21,775 nt of DNA, from NCBI GenBank assembly GCA_002495535.1, contig DAFX01000027.1, positions 1 to 21,775 on the forward strand. Reading direction: 5' to 3'. The notes beneath the pieces were generated by a model that saw nothing but the letters and a program-made list of their open reading frames with translations, did no database searches and was not told the DNA's origin. Origin of the DNA: Euryarchaeota archaeon UBA433 (GTDB lineage Archaea; Thermoplasmatota; Poseidoniia; Poseidoniales; Poseidoniaceae). The position numbers were made by a program, and so were the translations under genes. How positions within the stretch are numbered: position 1 is the first letter of the stretch; the number at the start of each line of letters is the position of its first letter. Of the stretch, positions 7,601 to 15,900 are shown one piece after another.

Positions 7601-9223
7601 TTTTGCTGGGTGGTTGCTGGTGTGTGCTTGCTCATTGCACTGGTGCCAGCCCTCACTCTCGAGGTGCCAACGTTGCTTCGACAACGGTCGCAAGGTTGGT
7701 CGAATCTTCATCGGCATGCGGGGCGGAATACACTTGCCGTGCTCGGACTGTCCTTGCTGGTTTGGACGGTTGGCCTGCACGGGATCGACCCGGTTCGCGA
7801 GGGCATGACTCCCGACGAACTGTCTTTCATCGTCCTCGGACTTGTCGAGGTGTTTGCAGGTGTTCTCTTGCTGACAAGCGCTGCCCCTGTTCTCGTCGGT
7901 CGTCTCGGGAAGTCAAAGCGTTTGACTAAACGCTTCGGACCGGTTCTGCCCGTTGCTCTAGCACACCCGCTTGCTGCCCCAGTGCGTACGGCGGTGGTCA
8001 TGGGTATGTTTTCGATTACTGTCTTCTCAGTGGTCGTGCTCGGCGGGTATGCGGAACAATTTGACAATTACTCGAGTTCTTTCGTGGAAGATGCTGAAGG
8101 CGAGTACGAAATTCTTCTCACCGGCTCGCGTTCGAGGCCAATCGAACTTCCGGAAAATCCAGAGGACTGGAACCTCTCTTCGTCCATCTCAGACTCGATT
8201 GACTCAGTGGCGAGAATTCAACGCAGCCAGGTGTTCTTAGAAAACTCCGATGGAGATCGTATGCCTTACCTGTTGCGCGGATTTGATGAAAATTTCTCTG
8301 CCCATGGTGGATTGCCACTCTACCAGTGGGATCCAAGTTTGGGTGCGACCCAAAAGGAGGCCTGGATCACGGTCGGTTCTCGAGACGATTTGGTCTTTGT
8401 TGACGCCTCGTTTGGCCTCGAGTCAGTTGCCGATGGTAGCGGTTTGTCTATGCTGAGTTTTTCAATTGGAGAATCAATTTCGCTAATTGATATTTCTAAT
8501 CCTGGGAACACTCGGAATGTTAAGATTGCTGGCTTCATGGAACAGTCGTCATACCTCTTTTCAGCCGGGGTCTGGATTTCCGACGATGTGACGTTGGAAC
8601 AGTTCGATGGGCGGCTAACCCGGATGTATGTCAGCGTCTCAGAAGATGCCAAACCCAGTGATGATTTTTCAGACTCCGATCGTCTTTCGCCTATGGGGAA
8701 GTCTGCAGATGCTCGCCATGCATCTTCTGAATTGGCCCTCGACTTGGAACGCGATCTTAACGGCGAGGGGGTTCAAGCCAGTGTCATTGCCAAGGAAGTG
8801 ATGGTGATACAATCTCTGGTGCTCGCCCTCTTGGCAATTTTTGAAGCCTATCTCGCTTTAGGCCTCATCGTTGGTATTGCGGGGATCGGCGTTGTAACGG
8901 TTCGTTCAGTCTCAGAGCGTACCAAAACAATCGGCGTGCTGAGAGCCCTAGGCTACCGAAGAAGCATGGTGATGGCCACATTCATGATCGAGGTAGTTTG
9001 GGTGGCCATCTTTGGAATGCTGAATGGCGCCGTGATCGCTATTGCCTTCCACAGGGCATTGTACGAAACGTTCTGGGAAGATCAGGGTGCGGCCTTCACA
9101 CTGCCCTATGGATCTATTTCGGCTGTACTCGTTGGAGGCCTCTTCTTGGTGATTGTTGCCACAGCTTACCCAATTAGAAAGGCTTCACTTATTCCCCCCT
9201 CGGCCGCCCTACGAGAATCTTGA
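4619..9223 (+). CDS. Very large FtsX-type ABC permease with extracellular insertions
   Basis: This 1534-residue partner of the upstream ATPase has about 15 predicted membrane segments. Four are at the N-terminus (about 3-23, 33-54, 65-85, 105-125). A very large extracellular region (about 126-812) follows. A first FtsX-type domain begins at 816-844 with ESRRSEFGTLRSIGMS immediately after its first helix; several central helices end with one at about 1120-1145. A second extracellular domain (about 1146-1398) precedes a C-terminal FtsX domain (about 1400-1534) containing SERTKTIGVLRALGYRR and the ending PIRKASLIPPSAALRES. These coupling-helix motifs are diagnostic of MacB/LolE-like permeases. 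GAGGAGG lies just before the ATG. The substrate is unknown; lipoprotein, peptide or cell-envelope export are the plausible classes. The size is far above the usual 400-800 residues, mainly because of the 680-residue insertion. Confidence 0.9.
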   Translation: MNLFLSLVLLLVTVAILAAIATWGLTRTHTASPLVMLGLLAVPVIDAALAFLVLDWWLVEGATRFVGALSVGIISLMFVQPLLVPQRLVVWRLARETVLRRKRQSALLMLGLIIASAIITSSLVVGDSLDATVQYEVEGSWGETDITISGLDLSTGERVALGENVANEVWNQAQVQPLLKNALEGQQQGLIAGVSVQGASRSLPSITWLAFNASIDDEQVWPPLGDLNGVRYAEIGAANLDGTDLNVVINEVLSKELDLSQGDSIEIGWYITEENQRVRVTENASILNVVPNSGQAAAAGTSSPALFTDLLTAQRLQALEGRINTVHYAVGSNHDDASSIEPVVEALEGLLDQALTANEVGIQISVDASTGASSVSSERGLGRLASEDVIGLRENLSTLGFDSMMEVLQVPLIEFKFDDEPLLTLASDEIDTLSVGARGLWHSSPAGFGVQIEGTGEAWLWRAPDGGSVHDFSLSGDGTLAGVAHADGLVIASENALEEEEWASFDSERPFLSLTSHQDQWYAIQALEDALVLHMFSEDLAAHQQHQLSVPVPSKILNVDLILDDKMYLEVEGLLSVDRYVSTNVDISSEFSPHGSEEWPDSEQQIALASLHARCNEKASISAFVPVQHWCTYDGGLLRWQESQDSVESLRLPALSSAGGFGTMPQMLLAFGGQNAPFEVENDTILVSLRLSDLPLEEQQSAFWLKGLIPYAFGDDTSHRLINAGYYTEVNGLEDLSELDGVVLGLVSLSDAEELSSAAENERNLVVLSPSDTSGQAASLALEEWFDQQSTGSDLNLNVRAVKVEAAALAAESSGVLAAMFLVFGSFTIAAGVLLVLTIVLMLAESRRSEFGTLRSIGMSQSDARALAVMEGGLIGALSAAVGSLFGLGLAWFISIGFQQMFSSVGSGQFMFKWTLSSLFAGWAWGFLLAMLTLWATAVWTARTNIVVALRGGREPKSESVSWVVMLIQIVFAGGGVLFLALLLVLGFDSSFAYFCWVVAGVCLLIALVPALTLEVPTLLRQRSQGWSNLHRHAGRNTLAVLGLSLLVWTVGLHGIDPVREGMTPDELSFIVLGLVEVFAGVLLLTSAAPVLVGRLGKSKRLTKRFGPVLPVALAHPLAAPVRTAVVMGMFSITVFSVVVLGGYAEQFDNYSSSFVEDAEGEYEILLTGSRSRPIELPENPEDWNLSSSISDSIDSVARIQRSQVFLENSDGDRMPYLLRGFDENFSAHGGLPLYQWDPSLGATQKEAWITVGSRDDLVFVDASFGLESVADGSGLSMLSFSIGESISLIDISNPGNTRNVKIAGFMEQSSYLFSAGVWISDDVTLEQFDGRLTRMYVSVSEDAKPSDDFSDSDRLSPMGKSADARHASSELALDLERDLNGEGVQASVIAKEVMVIQSLVLALLAIFEAYLALGLIVGIAGIGVVTVRSVSERTKTIGVLRALGYRRSMVMATFMIEVVWVAIFGMLNGAVIAIAFHRALYETFWEDQGAAFTLPYGSISAVLVGGLFLVIVATAYPIRKASLIPPSAALRES

Positions 9224-9228
9224 TGTTC

Positions 9229-9276
9229 TTTTTCAAACCTTTTTCATCGAGGGCATCGAATAATTTTCACATTTTT
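9229..9276 (+). terminator. Cluster of T-runs after the permease gene
   Basis: Four T-runs (9229-9233, 9240-9244, 9264-9267, 9272-9276) start six bases after the permease stop. Clustered oligo-T on the coding strand is the usual archaeal termination signal. No hairpin precedes them. Confidence 0.5.
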
Positions 9277-9354
9277 CGGAGTCTCTGGGGCTTCAAACAA
9301 AACCCTTATGCTTCTCAGTAAGCGTTTTAATCGAAGCATAGTACCTCATTCTAG

Positions 9355-9376
9355 CCTCGGAAAAAGGCTTCCGAGG
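9355..9376. repeat. Perfect 8-bp inverted repeat (candidate operator or hairpin)
   Basis: CCTCGGAA and TTCCGAGG flank a 6-base spacer. The element ends 31 bases before the TATA box of the surface-protein gene and 85 bases before its ATG, where a DNA-bound regulator could act. It could also form an RNA hairpin, but no T-run follows directly, so a terminator role is less likely. Confidence 0.5.
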
Positions 9377-9407
9377 AGACCTTCTTACACAAACATTGTT
9401 CCTATAG

Positions 9408-9415
9408 TATAAATA
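9408..9415 (+). promoter_or_regulatory. TATA box (box A) of the CARDB surface-protein gene
   Basis: TATAAATA lies 47-54 bases before the ATG. With an archaeal spacing of about 25 bases, transcription would start near 9435-9440, leaving a 5' leader of about 25 bases that still contains the Shine-Dalgarno at 9450-9455. This is the strongest TATA match in the window. Confidence 0.7.
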
Positions 9416-9449
9416 CGACGCATGTCGTGGAGAAGACTACCGAACCATC

Positions 9450-9455
9450 GGAGGT
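9450..9455 (+). promoter_or_regulatory. Strong Shine-Dalgarno GGAGGT
   Basis: GGAGGT ends 6 bases before the ATG at 9462 and fixes the start. Several neighbouring genes lack such a site and look leaderless, so this gene appears set up for efficient translation. Confidence 0.75.
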
Positions 9456-9461
9456 ATTGAA

Positions 9462-12400
9462 ATGAACAAAACAACCCCTATGATTCTCGTTGCAATGTTG
9501 ATGCTAAGTCTAATGGCAAGCATCGACATCACCGAGTTAGAAGAAACTATTGAAGTTGACGAAAGCAGCGCCCGTGCTGGTGCAGATGCAGAAGTCATCG
9601 CAATCACAAGCCCGAAAGAAACCGTCTGCACAAATGTAGGCTGCCGCAACACTTTGAATGCAGGCGAAATGACCCATTTCGAAGCCTACATCCAAAACAG
9701 CGGCGACGTTGACATCACTGAAATGTCCTACACCGTTGGTGTCTGGCTTTCAGACGGTCAAGGCGGTCCAACCATGCTCGCCAAGGATGCTTCAGGCAAC
9801 GATCTCGAGTGGGAAAACACAGACGTTGTTTGCGGATTTGCACAAACTTGTGCGTTCCCTTCCCTTGCAGCTGGAAGCGTTTTGGGTGGCGGAAAGTACA
9901 CTTTGATGTACGGTGGTAGCCCAATTGAATGGACTCCAATCGTCGGAGATTACATCATCAAAGTCACCGCAGACACCCCAAGTGACGCCGACCCAGGTAA
10001 CGATGAGCAAATCATCGAAGTCAGTGTCGTCAACTGGTATGACATTCAAGTCGACCTTTCATGGGACAGCGGTAAAGCAGCAGAATCCGGCACCGACGCA
10101 AAGGCTTGGACCTTGTCTGTCATCGCCAACGGTTCTGACACATTCAACCCACGTGACGTCACCATTCGTCTCACGGCCAGCGGAGACATCACTGGGCTCG
10201 TTGGTGGTCCAAACAATGACGACCTGTTAGCTGACGCCTTCTATGACCTCACCGTTGGTACCCAAACTGTGGTCGAGACATTCACAAACGTTTCAACCGA
10301 CCCTCCAACCACCACTACCGATAACCGAATGATCCTTTCATACTTGACAGAAGTGACCTACAGCGGAAGCATGTCAATTGACGCAAGCGCAGACGAAGCA
10401 AATTACGCCCTCAGTGCTAAACTCATGAGTTACAAACAATTCAGCCAGTGGGACTCCTGTGTCGAAACGGATCCAAACACGAACGAAACCTTGAATCACG
10501 TCTGCGAAGAAGAATTCAGTCAAGATTCCTACCCAAACACAAACGAGGATGAAATTCTCGGTTCGGCAAACATTTTCCACGACATTCGTGTTTCCCGTAT
10601 GACTGTGGCTCAAGGCTACAATGCGGACGGTACTGGCAACCCTACCAGCATGATGACTGACGACGCTCCTGCAGACCTCAACGTCGGTGTCTCCTACTTC
10701 CACGTGGAAGTTGAACACCGTGGAAGCGACTCAATGGAGAATTACGATTGGAACGTGGCCCTCACTGTCACCGACAGTGCAGGAACAGAAACTTCCGTCA
10801 ATGCCAACTCTTGCGAAACTGGATTGGAACCGTCCTACATGTACAAGCAGCTTGGTGCTGGCGAAGTACTCGATGCAGATGGAAATCCAATGACGGATGA
10901 AAACGGAATGCCAATCGGAGCAGAGCTCACAGGATACGCTTGTATGATGGTGACCTTGGATGCCGGTGAACACACCTTTGATGCACTGTTGACTCTTGAA
11001 GGGAAGACCGTCGATGCCCGTCCGTCCAACAACGACCGCAGCATGACCGTCGATGTCCGCAACAACAACCCACTCATCCTTTCTCTAGATTTGATGAATG
11101 AAGGTGACTTGTTTACCAATCAAGAAGCACCATTGCAAATGTCCGCAACTGTTTTCGATGTTGACGAACCATCTGGCCAAGGCCTCGAATACTCTTGGAC
11201 AAGCGCTGGTGAAGCACTGCCTGGGTGCGAGCGCTCTACGACCGCACAATCCTGTACCGTGCCGATCTTGGATGCGTACGTTGTGACCTTCCCTGTGTCG
11301 TTCACTGTCTTTGACTCAAACGGTGGATCTGCCAGCCAAGAATTGACTCTGACAATCTGGAACAACGGCGGTGCTTCGGCCACAACCGACTCTGGCTTGA
11401 CCGTCTCATACGCTATCAAGTACCTCTTGCCCGATGATTTCAGCTTGACAGCCACAGATGCAGATCTCTCAAACTTCGAGAACAAGGAACTCCCTGGCTA
11501 CTCTGGTACCTACAGTGCAGTTGGCGCAATTGATTACGCACCTGGCACCACATTCACCGCTTCTGATGTCCTTGAGCAATCGATGGATGTTATCGTTGCA
11601 AAGGATCTAGAAGCGACCTCGCTATGGTACGTGACCGATGCAGGATTGTGGACGCTCATTGCATCCTCTCCTACCGACGTTGACGCAACAACCCAGATGT
11701 TCTCTTACGAATTACCTGCTGACAGCCCAGTGTTGTCCCCTGGCGCACTCGTGCTGATGGGTGGTTCACTCGCTCAAGCAGATGTCCCAGACGCGAGCAT
11801 TGATTCATTCAGTGCTGCAGCGGCAAAGGGCGGAGCAATCGTCCTCAATTGGGATGTGGCAGGCACCATGCTTGAATCCGACAGCATTGATGTCACCATC
11901 TGTGAAGGTGAAGCTGGATGCAGTGATGCATTCACAACAGGCCTCGGAGTTGGAACTACGACCTTCTCGTATTCTGGATCAAACACAAACCATGGCGCTT
12001 TCTACAATGTGCTTGTTGAAATCTGCAACGAAGTTGGATGCAGCACTCCTAAGGGTGTTGGTAACGTCACAGCAGACAAATCCGTTGACGGTGGCGTCTC
12101 TGCAATGAACTTCGCAGTCTCCGAAGCTGGAGAAACATGGGTTATTGACTGGGACGCAACAGGCGAAACGTTCGATGTTGCTTCGTGGAATGTGTGCTAC
12201 CAACGTGGTACCTTCAACGCAGCCAACATGCCAACCACCTGTGCTTCGACCGCAACAACAGATGTGACGCTTGACAAACCAACTGCGGCTGGTACATACA
12301 CGTATTATTTCACCGCAGTCCCTGTTGACGCACTTGGTAACTCAGCAGCAGCTGGTGCTTTGAACAGCATCGACTATCAACGCGACGCTGACACAAGCAA

Positions 12401-12563
12401 CATCGATGATGGTACTAACGTCACCGGTGATGTCACCTCCGGAGAAGTCCCTACTTGGACTTGGGGCGTGATTGGTGGAGTCGTCTTCGCAGCGTTCATT
12501 GTTGGAGCGTTCATCCTCTCCCGTGGTGGAGATGACGACGAAAACAAAGACTGGGATTACTGA
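9462..12563 (+). CDS. Membrane-anchored surface protein with CARDB, Ig/cadherin-like and FnIII-like domains
   Basis: The 1033-residue product has an N-terminal signal peptide (hydrophobic core about 6-19). CARDB-like modules at about 60-190, 190-320 and 360-525 are recognisable from alternating strands and from endings such as DARPSNNDRSMTVDV and DADPGNDEQIIEVSV. An Ig/cadherin-like domain is at about 533-640, with YSW and FDSNGGSASQELTLTI. Two FnIII-like domains lie at about 765-865 and 880-985, each with Cys pairs likely to form disulfides. One C-terminal helix (about 1001-1019) is followed by an acidic tail, GDDDENKDWDY. The protein should sit outside the cell, anchored by its C-terminus. 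The strong promoter and ribosome-binding site suggest abundant expression; a cell-wall, adhesion or S-layer-like role is possible but unproven. Confidence 0.87.
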   Translation: MNKTTPMILVAMLMLSLMASIDITELEETIEVDESSARAGADAEVIAITSPKETVCTNVGCRNTLNAGEMTHFEAYIQNSGDVDITEMSYTVGVWLSDGQGGPTMLAKDASGNDLEWENTDVVCGFAQTCAFPSLAAGSVLGGGKYTLMYGGSPIEWTPIVGDYIIKVTADTPSDADPGNDEQIIEVSVVNWYDIQVDLSWDSGKAAESGTDAKAWTLSVIANGSDTFNPRDVTIRLTASGDITGLVGGPNNDDLLADAFYDLTVGTQTVVETFTNVSTDPPTTTTDNRMILSYLTEVTYSGSMSIDASADEANYALSAKLMSYKQFSQWDSCVETDPNTNETLNHVCEEEFSQDSYPNTNEDEILGSANIFHDIRVSRMTVAQGYNADGTGNPTSMMTDDAPADLNVGVSYFHVEVEHRGSDSMENYDWNVALTVTDSAGTETSVNANSCETGLEPSYMYKQLGAGEVLDADGNPMTDENGMPIGAELTGYACMMVTLDAGEHTFDALLTLEGKTVDARPSNNDRSMTVDVRNNNPLILSLDLMNEGDLFTNQEAPLQMSATVFDVDEPSGQGLEYSWTSAGEALPGCERSTTAQSCTVPILDAYVVTFPVSFTVFDSNGGSASQELTLTIWNNGGASATTDSGLTVSYAIKYLLPDDFSLTATDADLSNFENKELPGYSGTYSAVGAIDYAPGTTFTASDVLEQSMDVIVAKDLEATSLWYVTDAGLWTLIASSPTDVDATTQMFSYELPADSPVLSPGALVLMGGSLAQADVPDASIDSFSAAAAKGGAIVLNWDVAGTMLESDSIDVTICEGEAGCSDAFTTGLGVGTTTFSYSGSNTNHGAFYNVLVEICNEVGCSTPKGVGNVTADKSVDGGVSAMNFAVSEAGETWVIDWDATGETFDVASWNVCYQRGTFNAANMPTTCASTATTDVTLDKPTAAGTYTYYFTAVPVDALGNSAAAGALNSIDYQRDADTSNIDDGTNVTGDVTSGEVPTWTWGVIGGVVFAAFIVGAFILSRGGDDDENKDWDY

Positions 12564-12594
12564 TCTCCAGGGCTGAGTTTTCGTTAAGCACACA

Positions 12595-12610
12595 TCCCCT
12601 TACGAGGGGA
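12595..12610 (+). terminator. Small hairpin, first of a tandem pair
   Basis: TCCCCT and AGGGGA form a perfect 6-bp stem with a TACG loop, starting 32 bases after the surface-protein stop and lying 6 bases before a larger hairpin. It is probably part of the same 3'-end structure. Confidence 0.5.
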
Positions 12611-12616
12611 AGAGCC

Positions 12617-12648
12617 GCTGAGGGGGCCGTTTCGACGGCCCTCTCAGC
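12617..12648 (+). terminator. GC-rich 13-bp hairpin terminator or 3' RNA structure
   Basis: The arms 12617-12629 and 12636-12648 pair over 13 bp with one G-U pair and a 6-base TTTCGA loop. A C-tract and pyrimidine stretch follow at once, and a T7 run comes at 12692-12698. The position soon after the stop of a probably highly expressed gene suits termination or mRNA 3'-end stabilisation. Confidence 0.65.
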
Positions 12649-12929
12649 CCCCCCTTTCCTCCTGTTTCCGTTGAACGTTGTCAGAAAGTTATTTTTTTAC
12701 ACCACTCTCAAATGAGTGCGGCTGGTGAAAATTACGACTTGAGGTGGCGAAACGACGTGCTGCAAAAAGATTCTTGCAACCGTAAAGATCCCAGGCTAAA
12801 AACTCAAATCATTAACGGTCACAAACGAACCGCAGAAGAATGTTCGATTTTATCAAAAAATGGTATCATGTAACCTGATTGGTTATTCTATCTCAACCTC
12901 TAGATTCAAAGATTTCGTACCCCAACTCC

Positions 12930-12935
12930 TATAAG
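12930..12935 (+). promoter_or_regulatory. TATA box of the giant surface-protein gene, inside an inverted repeat
   Basis: TATAAG lies 52-57 bases before the ATG at 12987, giving a likely start near 12957 and a leader of about 30 bases. It sits between ACCCC (12919-12923) and GGGGT (12935-12939), a 5-bp inverted repeat that would let a bound regulator block TBP. Confidence 0.5.
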
Positions 12936-12974
12936 GGGTGCAAGGCGTGGGATGCTTTGCATACAATCCGTATG

Positions 12975-12979
12975 GGTGA
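12975..12979 (+). promoter_or_regulatory. Shine-Dalgarno GGTGA of the giant gene
   Basis: GGTGA ends 7 bases before the ATG at 12987. The in-frame codons just upstream reach a TGA at 12981-12983, so no earlier start is possible nearby. Confidence 0.5.
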
Positions 12980-12986
12980 ATGACAC

Positions 12987-15900
12987 ATGTTGGGAAATAA
13001 TAGAACCAAGAAAACGTCAGTCTTCAGCGGCATTGGCATCGCACTGCTGTTGTGCGCTTTGATGGCCCTTATGCCTATGGCTGGGTTCGTCGACAACAAC
13101 GCAGGCGACGTGGAGTTTGTTGATTCAAACACCACAGCAGAGAATGACTTCTTTGCACTGCCAGAAGCTGTGAAGACAACTGACTATGAATACGAACCAT
13201 CCGATGAACTGATCGGCATGAGAGACCAAACGACCAAAACCTACGTCACTGAAGACGGCAAGTTTGCTCAGCTAAACCACGCTGAGCCAGTCCACTTCAT
13301 GGACACAAGTGGTGCATGGGAAGACATTGATTTGAATGTCGTTGCAACTGCTAACGGTTGGGAAGTTACCGAAAACACCTACAGCACCCATTTCGCTCCA
13401 GAAATGGCCTATGGTGTCGCAGTGCAACCAAACCAGTTTGTTGACCCAATCGTCACAGGTATCGCACCAATGGTCGTTACTTTGGACGAAACTGGCACCG
13501 CGCCACAGCCTTACCACGTTGCACCATCTGAAGATGGCGTCACCGTTGGTGGTAACGTCCTAAGGTACCCAATCGGCGAAGGATTCGATCTTGACTACAC
13601 TGTCGAGTCGAATCAACTCAAGCAGAACCTCGTCATCCGCGAGCGACCTGTCCTTGAGCCAAACGCTGCCTGGTTCGGTCTTTCAGAAACCATCCAAATT
13701 CCATCTGGTTTCGCTCTTTACCTCGGCGACACATTGCTCGGCGAAGAAATGACGCAAACCCAGGAAGCCCTCGAGATTCGACACGTCGAGACCGGTGAAC
13801 TCCTTGCAGAGATCCCAGTCCCAATGGTCGTTGAAGAAGGCGCTGAGGAACCATACACGGCAACTTACTTCATCCAAGTTTTCGGCCCACAAGTGGTCAT
13901 CACGACTGCAGTGGAAGCTGACTGGTTGATGTCTGAAGATCGTGTGTTCCCCCTTGCTATTGACCCAACCATCAAGGTCAACAGCAATGCTGGTGGATAC
14001 TGCTACCGCTACTACCGCAACTGCTACTCGAGTTCGTACCGCTACACATACAAGTACTACTCGCAGATGCGCTACATGCCTTGGCACCGCTACACCTTCA
14101 CTTCTGCCAATGCCCTCCCAAGTGGAGCTACCGTTGACTCGATCAGCTGGAAGTCGTACCTCAACTACCGCTCTGGATCCACTTCGACCTCAGTGATTGC
14201 TACCGTCCTCGAAGACTGTGGCTCTCCGACCTTGTCGTCGTACTCTCACACGATGCCTACCGGTTCGTGTTCAGGGGCACTGTCAGCAAGCCAGATTCTC
14301 ACGGGTAGCAGCTACAACTCCGCTGCTTCCCGCCGAATGATCACTTCCATTTGGAACAGCGCTTCGTTTGACACATACTCCATCGGTAACACTGGTTGGA
14401 AGACCGCAGACATCTGTACCTCAGCAACAACCTGTGCATCAGGTTCCGCTGCAGGATACATCACGTCCGCTCAAACCAACGCTGGTACCGTCGGTATCGG
14501 ACAGCGAGTGACCGCTAACACCTACCTGTACAGTTACACACTCAACAGTGGTTCGTCGAACTCTTACATCCAAATCACCTACTCTGGTGGCTCGGATACC
14601 GACGCTCCTCTGTCTGACTTCGTGCCATACAGCGGTGTTACTTCGTACGTCGAAGGTGCACGCACCTTCTTTACGACACTCACTGACATGTCGGGTATTG
14701 ATACCACAACCGCTAACGCACCAACGCTCAACTACGCACTCAACAACGGTTCTTACACCAGCGTCAGTGCAACAAGCATTGGTACATGTGGATCCACTGC
14801 CTCCGAGTGCCAATTCAAGGCATCCACTGGCACCATCTCTGCAGGCGACTACGTCGAGTACTACTGGAAGTTCCAAGACCTCAACACCGCTGGCGGTGCG
14901 AACGTTGGATACGATCCTGCACTCACTGGCGCCCAAACCACCCCAACACCTTACTACTTCGCAGTGGAAGATGTTGCGGATGCAGGAACCGACAAGAAGC
15001 TTACCGTGTTGACTACCGATGTCCACGCGGCAAACTACTACTCGCCAGGTTCAAGCCAGTACTTCGACCGACAGATGACCCACTTCGACGGAAGCGATGA
15101 ATTCTACTTCGAATTCGACACTTCGTCTTGTGGAACCGGTAGCAGCTCTTGCTTCTACTCCTCGTCGTATTACTTCTACTCGAACTGGATTGCTCAGCAC
15201 ACGACAACCGCTTCGTCTGGATACAACGGCATGGGTGGAACCCGGTCAAACATCGATCAGTTGCACAAAGACGATGGTGGATACCTCACCATCTCTGCTG
15301 CTAACGGCCCAGGAATGAACCTCATGTTCCTTTACGACAGCACAAGCAACGCCTTTGCTATGGTCGGAATCGGTACATCGACTTCAATCGACGAATCGCT
15401 CAACGGCGGAACATCCGCTGACAGCAGCCGCTCGTACGGTTACACCAATGCATACAAGATCACGCTAGGCTCCGATTACGGAGGCCACTTCGGCAAGTTC
15501 GCTTTCGGTAACGAAACCGGCGGTGCTGGAACAAACGCTAACCGTTTGTGCGTGACCAGCAATGGTTTCACCTACTTCTGGCGCAGCCCATACAGTTCCT
15601 ACAACGACTGCTCTCCTGCTTACTACTATGCTGGTGCATACTCTGGTGTCACCAACTACAAGTGGAGCGGATTTGCTCTCGGTATGGGCTACTACGGCCG
15701 AATCGCCTCCACTGGTGATGTCACCTACAAATTCGGAAATGTTGCACCTACGCCTGATACGTTCAAGCCTGAATTCACCCATTCTGCACTTGCTGATTCC
15801 CACAGCAAGGACCGAACGATCAGCACAACGCTTTCCGATGGCGGCGACCCACCATCTGGACTCAACGTCAGCACCTCCGCTGGTGTTGGACCAACAATGT

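Larger units (their letters stand above)
12564..12986. other. 423-base intergenic region between two surface-protein genes
   Basis: No gene is visible on either strand. In order it holds the tandem hairpins, a T7 run (12692-12698), a small inverted repeat CACTC-N6-GAGTG (12703-12718), and an AT-richer stretch to about 12920 with TAACC-N5-GGTTA (12871-12885). The TATA box and ribosome-binding site of the giant gene follow. The AT-rich stretch could hold a regulatory RNA or operators, but nothing in it resembles a known RNA family to my eye. Confidence 0.6.

Noticed and set aside
12649..12930. Hidden small RNA or riboswitch in the AT-rich gap
   Set aside because: Only short 5-bp inverted repeats were found and no conserved motif that I recognise, so I describe the gap without calling an RNA gene.
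14439..15026. Long minus-strand open frame inside the giant gene (195 codons), with similar ones at 16029-16661 and 17994-18770
   Set aside because: They are antisense to a coding frame that continues unbroken for almost 3000 codons. Their products are Val/Cys/Arg/Gly-rich with no recognisable domain, as expected from the complement of a TAC-, ACC- and GAC-rich gene.
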